Origin: PXAP01 sp046483315
GTDB taxonomy: Bacteria > Bacteroidota > Bacteroidia > Bacteroidales > PUMT01
Assembly: GCA_046483315.1 (NCBI GenBank)
Contig: JAWODJ010000076.1
Coordinates: 1-64,000, forward strand
DNA length: 64,000 bases
Reading direction: 5' to 3'
Shown here in pieces: positions 42,835 to 52,025 of this stretch (positions are counted from its first letter, which is position 1; every line of letters begins with the position of its first letter). Under the pieces are notes generated by a model. That model saw only the letters and a list, made by a program, of their open reading frames with translations, did not search any database and had not been told where the DNA came from. A program made the position numbers and the translations under genes.

Positions 42835-43708
42835 TAATTGCATCGCGAAGATATTCCCGGTCAAGATGAGTATATATCTCTGTTGTAATAATGGATTCAT
42901 GACCCAGCATTTCCTGAACAGCCCTGAGGTCGGCGCCTCCTTCTATAAGATGGGTTGCAAAAGAATGCCTGAAGGTATGGGGACTAATTGTCTTTTTTAT
43001 TGATGCTTTACCTGCCAGCTGGCGTATTATTGTAAAGACCATTACACGACTCAGCCGGTATCCCCGGCGGTTCAGGAACAAAATATCTTCATGCCCTTTA
43101 ACTGCATTCATTTTTTTACGGTCAGGCATATACAGATCTATCTCCTTAAGTGCACGGCTTCCAACAGGCACAAGCCTCTGCTTGTCGCCTTTCCCTGTAA
43201 TCTTCAGAAAACCTTCACCGTGAAAAATATCACTTATACAAAGATTGACAAGTTCTGACACCCTCAGTCCCGCGCTATAAAGAGTCTCTATCATCGCTTT
43301 ATTCCTGCGGCCAAGGTCATTGCTGAGATCTATGACTGCGAGTATTGAATCAATCTCTGCAACCGAGAGGACTGCCGGAAGCTTTCTTCCGGTTTTAGGT
43401 AATTCCAGTAAAGCAGAGGGATCGTTATCTATCACATCATTCAGGATCATGAACCTGAAAAAGGCCCTGATACCTGAAATTATCCTGGCCTGTGTACGGC
43501 TGTTAAGATAAAAACCATCCAGCCATTCAATGAACGCATGTAAATGAGTAAGGCTGGTTTTGTCAGGATCAAACGGGGAACTGTAAACTGAGGAGAAATG
43601 CATTAGTTTGGAAAGGTCCCGGATATAGGCATCTACTGAATTATCAGACAGGGATTTTTCAAGTTTCAGGTAAGTTTTGAATTCACCGATAGCAGCATGC
43701 CATTCCAT
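42812..43708 (-). CDS. xerD: Tyrosine recombinase XerD
   Basis: 298 residues. The N-terminal SAM-like domain (FKTYLKLEKSLSDNSVDAYI) is followed by the catalytic domain with the active-site residues in SAGLRVSELVNL (Arg), HTFRHSFATHLIEGG (His, Arg), LGHESIITTEIYTHLD (His and nucleophile Tyr). Length and sequence type are those of the housekeeping recombinase that resolves chromosome dimers at dif, not of a phage or transposon integrase. ATG 43708 is preferred over a GTG one codon upstream. It is divergent from pyk. Its end overlaps the OLD-like gene by 23 bp. Confidence 0.88.
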   Translation of the reverse strand: MEWHAAIGEFKTYLKLEKSLSDNSVDAYIRDLSKLMHFSSVYSSPFDPDKTSLTHLHAFIEWLDGFYLNSRTQARIISGIRAFFRFMILNDVIDNDPSALLELPKTGRKLPAVLSVAEIDSILAVIDLSNDLGRRNKAMIETLYSAGLRVSELVNLCISDIFHGEGFLKITGKGDKQRLVPVGSRALKEIDLYMPDRKKMNAVKGHEDILFLNRRGYRLSRVMVFTIIRQLAGKASIKKTISPHTFRHSFATHLIEGGADLRAVQEMLGHESIITTEIYTHLDREYLRDAIIRFHPRS

Positions 43709-43782
43709 CACAGGCCTGTTTAGCGATAATATTACTTTTGTAAATATAATATCATTTTTTACGTGTGTAAATTCTATTATTG

Positions 43783-43790
43783 TAACTTTG
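43783..43790 (+). promoter_or_regulatory. -7 box of pyk
   Basis: TAACTTTG, a perfect fit to TAnnTTTG, 34 bases before the ATG of pyk. No clear -33 partner; a GTGTGTAA stretch lies just upstream. Confidence 0.5.
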
Positions 43791-43824
43791 AGCTGTTCTC
43801 TTTTTTCCCTTCAAATCATAGGCA

Positions 43825-45240
43825 ATGATAACAAAGAAAACCAAGATAGTAGCTACCATTTCTGACCGGAACTGTGACATCCCCTTCCTGACAGACCTTT
43901 TTGAATCAGGAATGAATGTAGTAAGGCTGAATACTGCGCATCAGACCATTGAAGACACCCTGAGAGTTGTCAATAATATCAGGCAGGTATCAGACAGTAT
44001 AGCAATAATGATAGATACAAAGGGTCCTGAAATAAGGACAAACCCCTCTGAGAAAGGTCTGAAGGTCAGGACCGGTGACAGGGTATATGTAAAAGGCGCC
44101 CCTGGTGTAATATCTTATGACAATGTTATATGTCTTTCATATGAAGGGATAGCTGATGACATACCTCCGGGCTGCCGGCTTCTGATAGATGACGGATACG
44201 TGGAATTACTGGTTAAGTCCAGGGAAAAGGAATTTCTGGTCTGTGAAGCAGGCAACCAGGGAATTATTCTTGGAAGGAAAAGCGTAAATATTCCGGGTAT
44301 TGATATCAAACTACCCCCTCTTACAGAAAAAGACAGGAGATATATACAGTTCGCAGTGGATGAAGACATAGATTTTATAGCACATTCCTTTGTTCGCAAC
44401 AAGGAAGATATTATCGAAATACAGAATATACTGGATAAAAATAACAGCAAGGTAAAAATAATTGCAAAAATTGAAAGCCAGTCCGGTGTCGACAATATAG
44501 ATGAAATCCTTGATCATGCTTACGGGGTTATGGTGGCGCGCGGAGACCTTGCAATTGAAATACCATATGCAAGGATACCCGGTATCCAGAAAATGCTTAT
44601 AAACAAATGCATTGAAAGGAGAAAACCGGTGATTATTGCCACTCAGATGCTCCACAGCATGATAAACAATCCCCGTCCTACCCGGGCTGAAGTCAGTGAC
44701 ATTGCAAATGCAATCTACAGCCAGACCGATGCCATAATGCTCAGCGGCGAAACAGCTTACGGAGCCTACCCTCTTGAATCGCTAAAAACGATGGCTTCAG
44801 TGGCAAGGGAGGTGGAAAAAACAAAGGAACCCATTAATGATATACCTGTAGTTATCATAAACAATGAAATATCGGCCTTCCTTATCAAGTCAGCCGTTAG
44901 GGCAGCAGTGAACCTGTCCGCCAAAGCCATCCTTGCCGATTCAATGTCAGGCCGGACTATCCGAAGTCTCGCTGCATATCGCGGACAAAAAATGATTTGG
45001 GCAAAATGTTATGACCGCAGGGTAGTTCGTGAACTTGCACTTTCCTATGGGGCAGTTGCGCAATACATGGAAAGAAGCGATACCACCGACGAATTTGTGA
45101 CAAAGGCAGTAACCTCACTGCTAAGAGAAGATATAGTCAATGATACCAACCTTATTGTAGTAATTGCAGGGAACTTCGGTCAGAGTACGGGAGCCTCGTA
45201 CGTAGAAATAGGTACGGTTAAAAACCTGCTGAATAAATAA
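43825..45240 (+). CDS. pyk: Pyruvate kinase
   Basis: Final step of glycolysis: phosphoenolpyruvate and ADP to pyruvate and ATP. 471 residues. KTKIVATISDRNCD at the start, DTKGPEIRTN, the catalytic KIESQSGVDN, the metal-binding MVARGDLAIEIP and SGETAYGAYPLESL are all in place. The segment VVRLNTAH replaces the more common RLNFSHG, as is seen in other Bacteroidota. A C-terminal allosteric domain of usual length follows. Single gene with its own -7 box. Confidence 0.96.
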   Translation: MITKKTKIVATISDRNCDIPFLTDLFESGMNVVRLNTAHQTIEDTLRVVNNIRQVSDSIAIMIDTKGPEIRTNPSEKGLKVRTGDRVYVKGAPGVISYDNVICLSYEGIADDIPPGCRLLIDDGYVELLVKSREKEFLVCEAGNQGIILGRKSVNIPGIDIKLPPLTEKDRRYIQFAVDEDIDFIAHSFVRNKEDIIEIQNILDKNNSKVKIIAKIESQSGVDNIDEILDHAYGVMVARGDLAIEIPYARIPGIQKMLINKCIERRKPVIIATQMLHSMINNPRPTRAEVSDIANAIYSQTDAIMLSGETAYGAYPLESLKTMASVAREVEKTKEPINDIPVVIINNEISAFLIKSAVRAAVNLSAKAILADSMSGRTIRSLAAYRGQKMIWAKCYDRRVVRELALSYGAVAQYMERSDTTDEFVTKAVTSLLREDIVNDTNLIVVIAGNFGQSTGASYVEIGTVKNLLNK

Positions 45241-45277
45241 ACATATCGGACTGAAATCAAAATAAATATTTATTAAA

Positions 45278-46042
45278 ATGCATAACCGCTGGGATCTGAA
45301 AGGAAAAAAAGCACTGGTTACAGGAGGTACCAAAGGGATTGGCCGGGCAGTAGTGGAGGAATTTGCCTCTCTCGGGGCTGAATTGTTCATTGTAGCCAGG
45401 AATACGGATGATATTGGCCGTATAATTAATAAATCAGGCCCGCATGAAAATGTGTCAGGAATGACATGCGATATAAGCATCAGGGGGGACAGGGAAAAAT
45501 TGTTCTCTGCTGTTCAGAAAAAATGGGGCAGGCTTGATATCCTGGTGAACAATGCAGGTATGAACATAAGAAAACCAACCATTGAATATTCCGAAGAGGA
45601 ATATGACAGGATCATGAATACCAACCTTCGCCCTGCACTTGAATTATGCCGGCTGTTCTATGTTATGCTCCGGAAATCCGAACAGGGAAACATTGTGAAT
45701 ATTAGCTCAGTGGCGGGGCAAACCAGTGTGCGGACCGGGGTGATATACGGAATGAGCAAATCGGCTCTGATCCATATGACAAAATATCTTTCGGCAGAAT
45801 GGGCAGCTGAAGGTATCCGGGTAAATGCAGTTGCCCCCTGGTATATAAGCACGCCACTTTCTGATGCCGTACTCAGGGAAGAAGCTTACAGGAATGAGGT
45901 TATTTCACGTACGCCCCTTAAAAAGATTGGTCAGCCGAAGGATGTGGCAGCAGCAACAGCCTTTCTGTGCATGCCGGCAGCCTCCTACATAACAGGACAG
46001 ACTATCAGCGTTGACGGAGGTTTTACTGTTTACGGTTTTTAA
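45278..46042 (+). CDS. SDR family oxidoreductase (tropinone reductase-like)
   Basis: 254 residues. The cofactor motif TGGTKGIGRAVVEEF (residues 15-29), NNAG in LVNNAGMNIRKP, the catalytic tyrosine and lysine in GVIYGMSKSALIHM, and the C-terminal GQTISVDGGFTVYG all fit the classical short-chain dehydrogenases. It uses NAD(P)H to reduce, or the oxidised form to oxidise, a small carbonyl or alcohol; which one is not clear. It lies 37 bp after pyk and may be co-transcribed. Confidence 0.87.
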   Translation: MHNRWDLKGKKALVTGGTKGIGRAVVEEFASLGAELFIVARNTDDIGRIINKSGPHENVSGMTCDISIRGDREKLFSAVQKKWGRLDILVNNAGMNIRKPTIEYSEEEYDRIMNTNLRPALELCRLFYVMLRKSEQGNIVNISSVAGQTSVRTGVIYGMSKSALIHMTKYLSAEWAAEGIRVNAVAPWYISTPLSDAVLREEAYRNEVISRTPLKKIGQPKDVAAATAFLCMPAASYITGQTISVDGGFTVYGF

Positions 46043-46130
46043 CCAGCAGACCGGCAAAACCGGCAGGTTATAATCAACAAATAAACCGGGCCGTTAAACT
46101 GCCGAGGAAATAATACTTCACGTCAATGAA

Positions 46131-46880
46131 TCAATCATTGTTCATAAAACCCTGCTCCCTGATAACATCAAGAAACTCCCGGGAAAAATGGAGATTATCA
46201 GTCTTTTTATAACGGTTGTCGGTAAAGATCTGAGCAAGAGTCTCCTTCTGATTTATCTCCAGCAATTCGCGGGTCTGGTCAAGAGCCTCCTTATCAGCAT
46301 AGATCCTGTCAATATCATTCACTGAATAATCTTTGTATTTCTCATAATGAACCACTCCTTCCAGCGGCAGCCTGTCCGTCAGTCCGGGTTCCTCATCCGG
46401 ATATCCCAAAACAATTGCCGCCACGGGCACAACACCTTCAGGAAGCCGCAGGATATCAATAATTTTTCTTGAATTATAGGTTGCCGTTCCCAGGTAACAG
46501 ATTCCCAGTCCCTTCTCCTCGGCAGCCAGGCATACGTTCTGTGATACCAGGAGTGCATCAATTGCAGCGGTAAAGAATGAAAGGTAGTTGTCATATCCCG
46601 GTTCCGCCCTTCGCTGCCTGCACCATTTGTTAAACCGGTTGAAATCTGCACAGAATGTGATATGAACAGGTGACTGCATTACCATATCCTGTTTGAAATG
46701 ACATTCCCACAGCTTTTTCCGTATGCTTTCATCCCTTGTCACAATCATGCTGTAAACCTGCATATTGCCGGTGGTTGAAGCCCTTGTTCCCGCAGTTAAT
46801 ATTGCCTCCATGGTTTCATGGTCAATATCTTTGTTTTTATACTTGCGTATACTCCTGTGTTTTAATATAATATCCAACAT
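46131..46880 (-). CDS. Nitroreductase family FMN oxidoreductase (NfsA-like)
   Basis: 249 residues. ILKHRSIRKYKNKDID at residues 4-19 binds the FMN phosphate; GLGICYLGTATYNSRKI and VAAIVLGYPDEEPGLTDRLP are the other conserved segments and match the oxygen-insensitive NfsA-type group. It reduces nitroaromatics or quinones with NAD(P)H; its natural substrate is unknown. It lies 108 bp downstream of mobA on the same strand and converges with the SDR gene. Confidence 0.87.
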   Translation of the reverse strand: MLDIILKHRSIRKYKNKDIDHETMEAILTAGTRASTTGNMQVYSMIVTRDESIRKKLWECHFKQDMVMQSPVHITFCADFNRFNKWCRQRRAEPGYDNYLSFFTAAIDALLVSQNVCLAAEEKGLGICYLGTATYNSRKIIDILRLPEGVVPVAAIVLGYPDEEPGLTDRLPLEGVVHYEKYKDYSVNDIDRIYADKEALDQTRELLEINQKETLAQIFTDNRYKKTDNLHFSREFLDVIREQGFMNND

Positions 46881-46988
46881 TTTATCTGTTTTTTTATTTA
46901 TGCAATATTACAAAACCTCAGGGGAAAATTCCATTATTGCCGGGTATATTTAATCTTTCCGGTTGCCTGTTTTATAAAGATACTGTAA

Positions 46989-47579
46989 TCAGGCGGGTAT
47001 ATCATCCGGTCTGTTGATATTGCTGAACGCTTTTCTTACCCGGGGAGAGTCACCAGGATCAAAATATGCCACTTCGTGTTCATCGAGAAAAGCCCGGATA
47101 GAATAGTTGTCCGTTACCGAAAGGAATCTATCCAGTTCACCGGCCAGATCTGTCCGGTAAATTCCGTGCAGTGGTTCAATACCGGAATTTATCCGTGGAA
47201 TCATAATATCCGGATTATTCAGCAGCCGGAAAAAATTCAGCTGATCTTTTATTATTCCCGTATCCAGATAGGGCATATCGCAGGAAACCACAAATATATA
47301 AGGAGTCCCTGAGTTTTTCATTGCCGAATGGATGCCTCCAAGCGGACCGGCATCCTGAATTATGTCGGAAGCAAAAGCCGGATCTGTGAAGCCCGTGTAT
47401 TTTTCAGGTGTGTTTGTGATGATAAGGATGTTCCTGAATATTTTTTTCAGGTTATCTAAAACGTGCTTGATCATAAGCACTCCTTCAACAGAAACAAACG
47501 CCTTGTCCCTGCCGCCGAAGCGGCTGTTTTTGCCTCCTGCCAGAACAACCGCTGTAAAACGAGCTTCCCGGTCCGTCAT
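46989..47579 (-). CDS. mobA: Molybdenum cofactor guanylyltransferase
   Basis: 196 residues. VVLAGGKNSRFGGRDKAFV (residues 11-29) is the GTP-binding signature and SCDMPYLD the metal-binding motif. It adds GMP to molybdopterin to make the bis-MGD or MGD cofactor. Length is usual. No molybdoenzyme or other moa/moe gene is visible in the window. Confidence 0.9.
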   Translation of the reverse strand: MTDREARFTAVVLAGGKNSRFGGRDKAFVSVEGVLMIKHVLDNLKKIFRNILIITNTPEKYTGFTDPAFASDIIQDAGPLGGIHSAMKNSGTPYIFVVSCDMPYLDTGIIKDQLNFFRLLNNPDIMIPRINSGIEPLHGIYRTDLAGELDRFLSVTDNYSIRAFLDEHEVAYFDPGDSPRVRKAFSNINRPDDIPA

Positions 47580-47630
47580 ATTGCCATTTGATAATACTGC
47601 AACAAGATATTAAATGAAGAATAATTTTCC

Positions 47631-47638
47631 TACTTTTG
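47631..47638 (+). promoter_or_regulatory. -7 box upstream of the small conserved gene
   Basis: TACTTTTG, a perfect fit to TAnnTTTG, 20 bases before the ATG at 47659. It lies inside the frame if the upstream ATG at 47614 were used, which favours the later start. Confidence 0.5.
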
Positions 47639-47658
47639 CTTATCAAAAACCACTAATT

Positions 47659-47937
47659 ATGGCAAGTCGCAGGGAACTAAAAAAAAACATTCATTGCATC
47701 ACCTTTGAGCTGATATCAGAATGTCTTATATATCAACACTTTCACCCCGACACTCCGGAGGAAAAGATAAACAATATCATAGAAGAGGTAGTCCAGCACA
47801 GAAACGATTACCTGGCCCGTGTTAATAACCCCGACGGGAAAGATAACCCGGAACTTGTAAAAAAACACTACCGGACCATAATCAGTGATATAAGGGATAA
47901 AACAATCCCTCTACTCGACCAGTTGCAGGATAAATGA
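47659..47937 (+). CDS. Conserved hypothetical protein
   Basis: 92 residues, mostly predicted helical and charged, starting MASRRELKKNIHCITFELI and with PDTPEEKINNIIEEVVQ in the middle. No catalytic motif, signal peptide or membrane segment. It resembles small cytosolic proteins common in Bacteroidota, but I know no function. Its stop overlaps the start of the next gene (ATGA at 47934-47937), so the two are translated together. Confidence 0.7.
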   Translation: MASRRELKKNIHCITFELISECLIYQHFHPDTPEEKINNIIEEVVQHRNDYLARVNNPDGKDNPELVKKHYRTIISDIRDKTIPLLDQLQDK

Positions 47938-48488
47938 GAAAGATTCTTTTTTTAATCATCATAGCTTTATTTTTTTTTTCACCTTCCCATAGTTTTTCAC
48001 AACAGGAAGATAACGGAAACAAAAGGGTATTGTTTGATTTTGACCAGTCAGGAAATATCCGCGAATATGTTTTTCAGTTTATAAAAGATGACAATCAATG
48101 GACTGATGACATTCGCTGGATATTCAAATACAATGAAGCCGGCGACCCTGTTGAAAAAACCGAACAGTATATGGATTTTGAACTGAACGAGTGGGTTAAC
48201 CACCAGCGCTATATTTCAGTTTATGACGGAAACGGTTTCCTGAAAGAATATTACCGCCAGTTTTGGATGCCCGAACAGGAGTTATGGCAGAACAGCTGGC
48301 GCAATGTTTACAGATATGATAACCACGGTAATAACACAGAATATCTTGAACAGAACTGGAAAGCGGGAACCAGGCAATGGAAAAATCACTACAGGACTCT
48401 ATACTTTTATGACGGAGAGGGCAATCTTTCACAGGCAGTATCACAAACCTGGATGCCTGATGAAAATATCTGGATTGAAAACGAATAG
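47934..48488 (+). CDS. Secreted protein made of five ~31-residue repeats
   Basis: 184 residues. A signal peptide (KILFLIIIALFFFSPSHSFS) precedes five tandem units of about 31 residues, from about residue 34 to the end, the last one shortened. Each unit has the pattern Y-x-Y-D-x-x-G-N at its start, an E-Y-x-x-Q-x-W in the middle and W-x-N-x-x-R at the end (for example YRYDNHGNNTEYLEQNW). Tyrosine, tryptophan and asparagine are frequent, which recalls beta-rich repeat proteins of the RHS/YD kind, but the unit is longer and different. Function unknown. Overlaps the preceding gene by 4 bases. Confidence 0.75.
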   Translation: MRKILFLIIIALFFFSPSHSFSQQEDNGNKRVLFDFDQSGNIREYVFQFIKDDNQWTDDIRWIFKYNEAGDPVEKTEQYMDFELNEWVNHQRYISVYDGNGFLKEYYRQFWMPEQELWQNSWRNVYRYDNHGNNTEYLEQNWKAGTRQWKNHYRTLYFYDGEGNLSQAVSQTWMPDENIWIENE

Positions 48489-48498
48489 ATTGCCGGCA

Positions 48499-50529
48499 TC
48501 AGGACTTCCTTATTTTTCTCCGGCGACGGATTCTTTTTACAGCCACTCTTACCAGGAGTATAAGAGATACCAGAATTGCCACCAGTATGATATATGACCA
48601 TACTTTCAGGGGAACTCCCTCTTCTGAAACTATCCTTCCACCAGTATTTTTGTAACAGGAGGGCACTTCCGGCAGTCCCCCCGAATGCTCTTCAAAAGAT
48701 ACTGCATATTGTGCTAAAGCCTCCCATACTTTAAACTCCCTGCCATTACGGGTAATTATTGTCTGATCAAGGTGAACGGGATTACCCTCCTTATCCTTGA
48801 GAACAAGCTTTAACCGGGGCAGTATATCCCCGACCATGGGAAGAAATGAGGTAAGGTAATGATCGGTAACAACATGGTAAAGCCTGTCAGTGTCAATATC
48901 AACATAATTATCATCATCCTGTATGCCTTCTCCGGCATACATCTCAGCGCTCAGTACCGACCTGTATGCCGGGACAGGAAGTTCAAGAAAAGGTATCTTC
49001 ATCCACATTGCCCTGCCGGGGTCATAAGTATACCGCAATCCTGAAACCTGCAGAAAATACATATCTCCCATCAACTGTGAAAGCAGCGATGTTATCTCCA
49101 GAACATTGTATATCTCATCTCCCGTAAGATAAAAGGATACCAGCGGATAACCCGCTTTGCTGTCCGGCCCTGAACCAAGTCCCGACACTGTTACAAGGTC
49201 AAAAAAAGATACTTTACCTTCCGACCATTCCATACTGCCCGGAACTATATCAGCCCTGATTATCCCGTTCCCCTGGATTGATAAATCAACTCTTTCTCCT
49301 GTTATATCTGAAGTCATGAGCCTCATGGCATCGGTAACGAAATTTCCGACGGTAGTTTCGACAAAGGGGCCGGGACTTATCATTTCAAAATCAGAATACA
49401 TAACGGCATCCTCAACATCATCAAACATGCCTCCGGTATGATCGGAAACAAATCTATTAAGCTTTTCAACATACCCGTTAATAGCTGCCAGTATAACCGT
49501 GTCTTCAGGAACACTGTCATCAAGAGGTAACAGGTAGGGTGCATTTTTCATTTCATTAATGACGGATAATTCCCCGGAAACGGGATCCCATTCCAAATCA
49601 AGTCTGCCGAGATTTGCCAGGTAGTAACCCGTGTGAAGAATGATCGTATTATTAATTACTTCAGGCCGGGAAGTCTTATAGTGGTCATGCCCGCCAAGAA
49701 TAACATCTATTCCATCAACGTCGGCAGCAAGGTCTCTGTCCTCCCCTATCCCTGAATGGGTCAGGGCCACCACTACATCGGCCCCGGCATTCCTTAATAA
49801 GCTTACCTGTCTTGCAGCAGCCTGATGCTGATCAGACACCTCTGCAGGCTCAGCGTAGCTGGCCACGCTGTATGCCTCTTTTCCCAGCAGGCCGAAAACA
49901 CCAACAGTTAATCCGTTCGACAGCTCAAAAAGGCGGTTCTCCTGTATCCCTGCTTCAAGAAGCCTGTGACCTTCAGGAATAATGAGATTGGAGGCTATCA
50001 GTGTAAGATGCTCATTATATTCAGGGTAACCGGCCCTCAGAAAATAATCGGCAAGAACATCCGGACCGTAATCAAACTCATGATTGCCGATAGTCATGGC
50101 ATTGTATCCTATCTGCTTCATTATTTCAATCTCAGCCGAATAACCTTCCAGGGTAAGCCAGGCAAAAGGTGTCCCTCCCAGTATATCACCTGTTGAAAGC
50201 AGCAATACCGGTTCATTATCCTCATTTGACTCCCTGACTTCCCTGACCAGGGTGGCCAGGCGCGGGTATCCCCCCATGGCAGTGTTTGGTTCATGGGGAT
50301 GATAATCTGTAACCGGCAGGGGCAAAAGTGTGGAATGTTCATCTGTGGTATTGAGAAGGGTGAAACGGCGAACCTGGGAAAAAGATTCTGCGCCTGAAGC
50401 AAAAAAAAGAATGAATGAAACGATTGTCAGCCTGAAAATACCTTTATAAAAAGCATTTCTAAAATTATTAACTGAAGTATGTTTTTTAAGGGCTGGTTTA
50501 AAAGGGTATGAGCACACAGACATTATCAT
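48499..50529 (-). CDS. 5'-nucleotidase/metallophosphatase (UshA-like) with C-terminal membrane anchor
   Basis: About 676 residues from ATG 50529. The metallophosphatase domain carries NTTDEHSTLLPL, GDILGGTPF, IGNHEFDYGPDVL and LTHSG with GGHDHYKTS, the metal-binding motifs of the family. A 5'-nucleotidase C-terminal domain follows (FVETTVGNFVTDAMRL, then SIQGNGIIRADI). A signal segment lies near residues 35-52 (IVSFILFFASGAESFS). The last ~30 residues form a membrane segment with a basic tail (VWSYIILVAILVSLILLV), so the enzyme probably stays anchored facing the periplasm. The start is unsure: GTG 50547 and ATG 50523 are alternatives. Confidence 0.87.
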   Translation of the reverse strand: MIMSVCSYPFKPALKKHTSVNNFRNAFYKGIFRLTIVSFILFFASGAESFSQVRRFTLLNTTDEHSTLLPLPVTDYHPHEPNTAMGGYPRLATLVREVRESNEDNEPVLLLSTGDILGGTPFAWLTLEGYSAEIEIMKQIGYNAMTIGNHEFDYGPDVLADYFLRAGYPEYNEHLTLIASNLIIPEGHRLLEAGIQENRLFELSNGLTVGVFGLLGKEAYSVASYAEPAEVSDQHQAAARQVSLLRNAGADVVVALTHSGIGEDRDLAADVDGIDVILGGHDHYKTSRPEVINNTIILHTGYYLANLGRLDLEWDPVSGELSVINEMKNAPYLLPLDDSVPEDTVILAAINGYVEKLNRFVSDHTGGMFDDVEDAVMYSDFEMISPGPFVETTVGNFVTDAMRLMTSDITGERVDLSIQGNGIIRADIVPGSMEWSEGKVSFFDLVTVSGLGSGPDSKAGYPLVSFYLTGDEIYNVLEITSLLSQLMGDMYFLQVSGLRYTYDPGRAMWMKIPFLELPVPAYRSVLSAEMYAGEGIQDDDNYVDIDTDRLYHVVTDHYLTSFLPMVGDILPRLKLVLKDKEGNPVHLDQTIITRNGREFKVWEALAQYAVSFEEHSGGLPEVPSCYKNTGGRIVSEEGVPLKVWSYIILVAILVSLILLVRVAVKRIRRRRKIRKS

Positions 50530-50650
50530 GATATTTTTTTTATGCACCCAAAATACAATTTTTTTTATACTTCACTATTAATAAATCTTTAAACTTTACG
50601 GCATCTCAGACCGGAAGAAGCTTCAATAACCGGTCAATTTAATATAAAAC

Positions 50651-51958
50651 CTAACTGTTGATCCTTCTGATGTATGATTCTGCCTCGGCCGGATCATTTG
50701 TGACGGAAATAAACTTCTCCTTTTTGTTCAATACCATTTGCAGCTGCGGAGGGACATAATCGTAGCCTCCGAGGATTGTTTTCATTGTTTCGGGGAATTT
50801 TGCAGGATGTGCCGTTTCCAGGAAAACACCGGTTATTTCCCCTTTTTCTTCTGAGAAATATTTTTTTAATCCGAGAAAAGCAACTGCACCATGAGGATCC
50901 ATAAGATAACCGGAAGCTTTGTAAACATCGCTGATAGCCCGCGCAGTCTCCTGATCACTGAAAGAATAAGAGACCATGCTTTCGCGGAAACTGACTATGC
51001 TGTCACCCATTAAGCTTTTTATACGGTCAAAATTACTGGGGTCGCCAACATCCATGGCGCTGCTGATAGTCTGCTTTGAAGCAGAAGGTTTATATTTTCC
51101 CGTTTTAAGAAATAGCGGGAAAACATCATTAATATTGGTGGAAGCTATAAACATACCGGCCGGCAAACCCGCTGCCCTTGCTATCAGTCCCCCGGTCAGG
51201 TTCCCGAAATTCCCGCTCGGCACACTGAAAACAAGGGGATTGCCTGTTTCAGCAATCCTGGCAAAGGCATAAAAATAATAGAAGCTCTGGGGTATCAGTC
51301 TTGCAATATTGATACTGTTGGCAGAAGTGAGCGATAATTCCGAATTCAGCTTCCTGTTTCCCAGCATTTGTCGTGCCAGATTCTGACAGTCATCAAAGTT
51401 ACCATCAACTTCCAGGGCATGGATATTACCACCCCATGTGGTAATCTGTTTTTGCTGTAACGGACTCACCCTTCCCTTAGGGAAAAGAACAATGACATTT
51501 ATACCCTGAACACCGAAAAAACCTGCTGCCACTGCTGAGCCAGTATCTCCCGAAGTGGCGACAATTACATTGAGAGCCTTATTTTCATTACGGTATAAAT
51601 AAGCCATCAGCCTTGACATAAACCTGGCTCCCACATCTTTAAAAGCCATAGTGGGGCCATGAAACAGTTCAAGGCTGTAGAGGTTGTTTTCAACAAGACT
51701 TACGGGAACAGGAAAATCGAGAGACTCATTAACGATACCTGACAGGGTTTTTGACGGAACATCTTCTTTAAGAAACAGGGAAGCAACATCAAAGGCGATC
51801 TCTTTCAGCGAAAGCTTTTTTATCGATTTAAAATATGCAGGAGCCATCCCGGGAATGCTGCATGGCATATATAATCCGCCATCCGGAGCCAGTCCCCGCA
51901 AAACAGCCTCCTTCAGTGAAACAGGAGTTGATTTTCCGCCGGTGCTGTAATATAACAT
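50651..51958 (-). CDS. thrC: Threonine synthase
   Basis: Turns O-phosphohomoserine into threonine. 435 residues. PLP-binding lysine in HGPTMAFKDVGARF; SGDTGSAVAAGFFG and SVPSGNFGNLTGG bind the cofactor phosphate. Last gene of the long amino-acid operon, 67 bp after thrB. The region that follows has a hairpin (50609-50635) but no run of T, so the end of the transcript is not clear. Confidence 0.96.
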   Translation of the reverse strand: MLYYSTGGKSTPVSLKEAVLRGLAPDGGLYMPCSIPGMAPAYFKSIKKLSLKEIAFDVASLFLKEDVPSKTLSGIVNESLDFPVPVSLVENNLYSLELFHGPTMAFKDVGARFMSRLMAYLYRNENKALNVIVATSGDTGSAVAAGFFGVQGINVIVLFPKGRVSPLQQKQITTWGGNIHALEVDGNFDDCQNLARQMLGNRKLNSELSLTSANSINIARLIPQSFYYFYAFARIAETGNPLVFSVPSGNFGNLTGGLIARAAGLPAGMFIASTNINDVFPLFLKTGKYKPSASKQTISSAMDVGDPSNFDRIKSLMGDSIVSFRESMVSYSFSDQETARAISDVYKASGYLMDPHGAVAFLGLKKYFSEEKGEITGVFLETAHPAKFPETMKTILGGYDYVPPQLQMVLNKKEKFISVTNDPAEAESYIRRINS

Positions 51959-52025
51959 TATACAAAGAAGAATTTATTTGAATATCACATATTTTTCATA
52001 AGTGTTGATTTAAAGACACTTAGCA

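Noticed and set aside
42812..43708. Tyrosine recombinase as integrase of a mobile island
   Set aside because: Length and sequence type are those of XerD; no att repeats, tRNA or phage genes are nearby.
47614..47658. Longer N-terminus of the small conserved protein from ATG 47614
   Set aside because: A perfect -7 box lies inside this stretch and the added residues look unrelated to the rest.
50609..50635. GACCGG...CCGGTC hairpin after thrC as a terminator
   Set aside because: The stem is only 6 bp with a 15-base loop and no T run follows on the minus strand.
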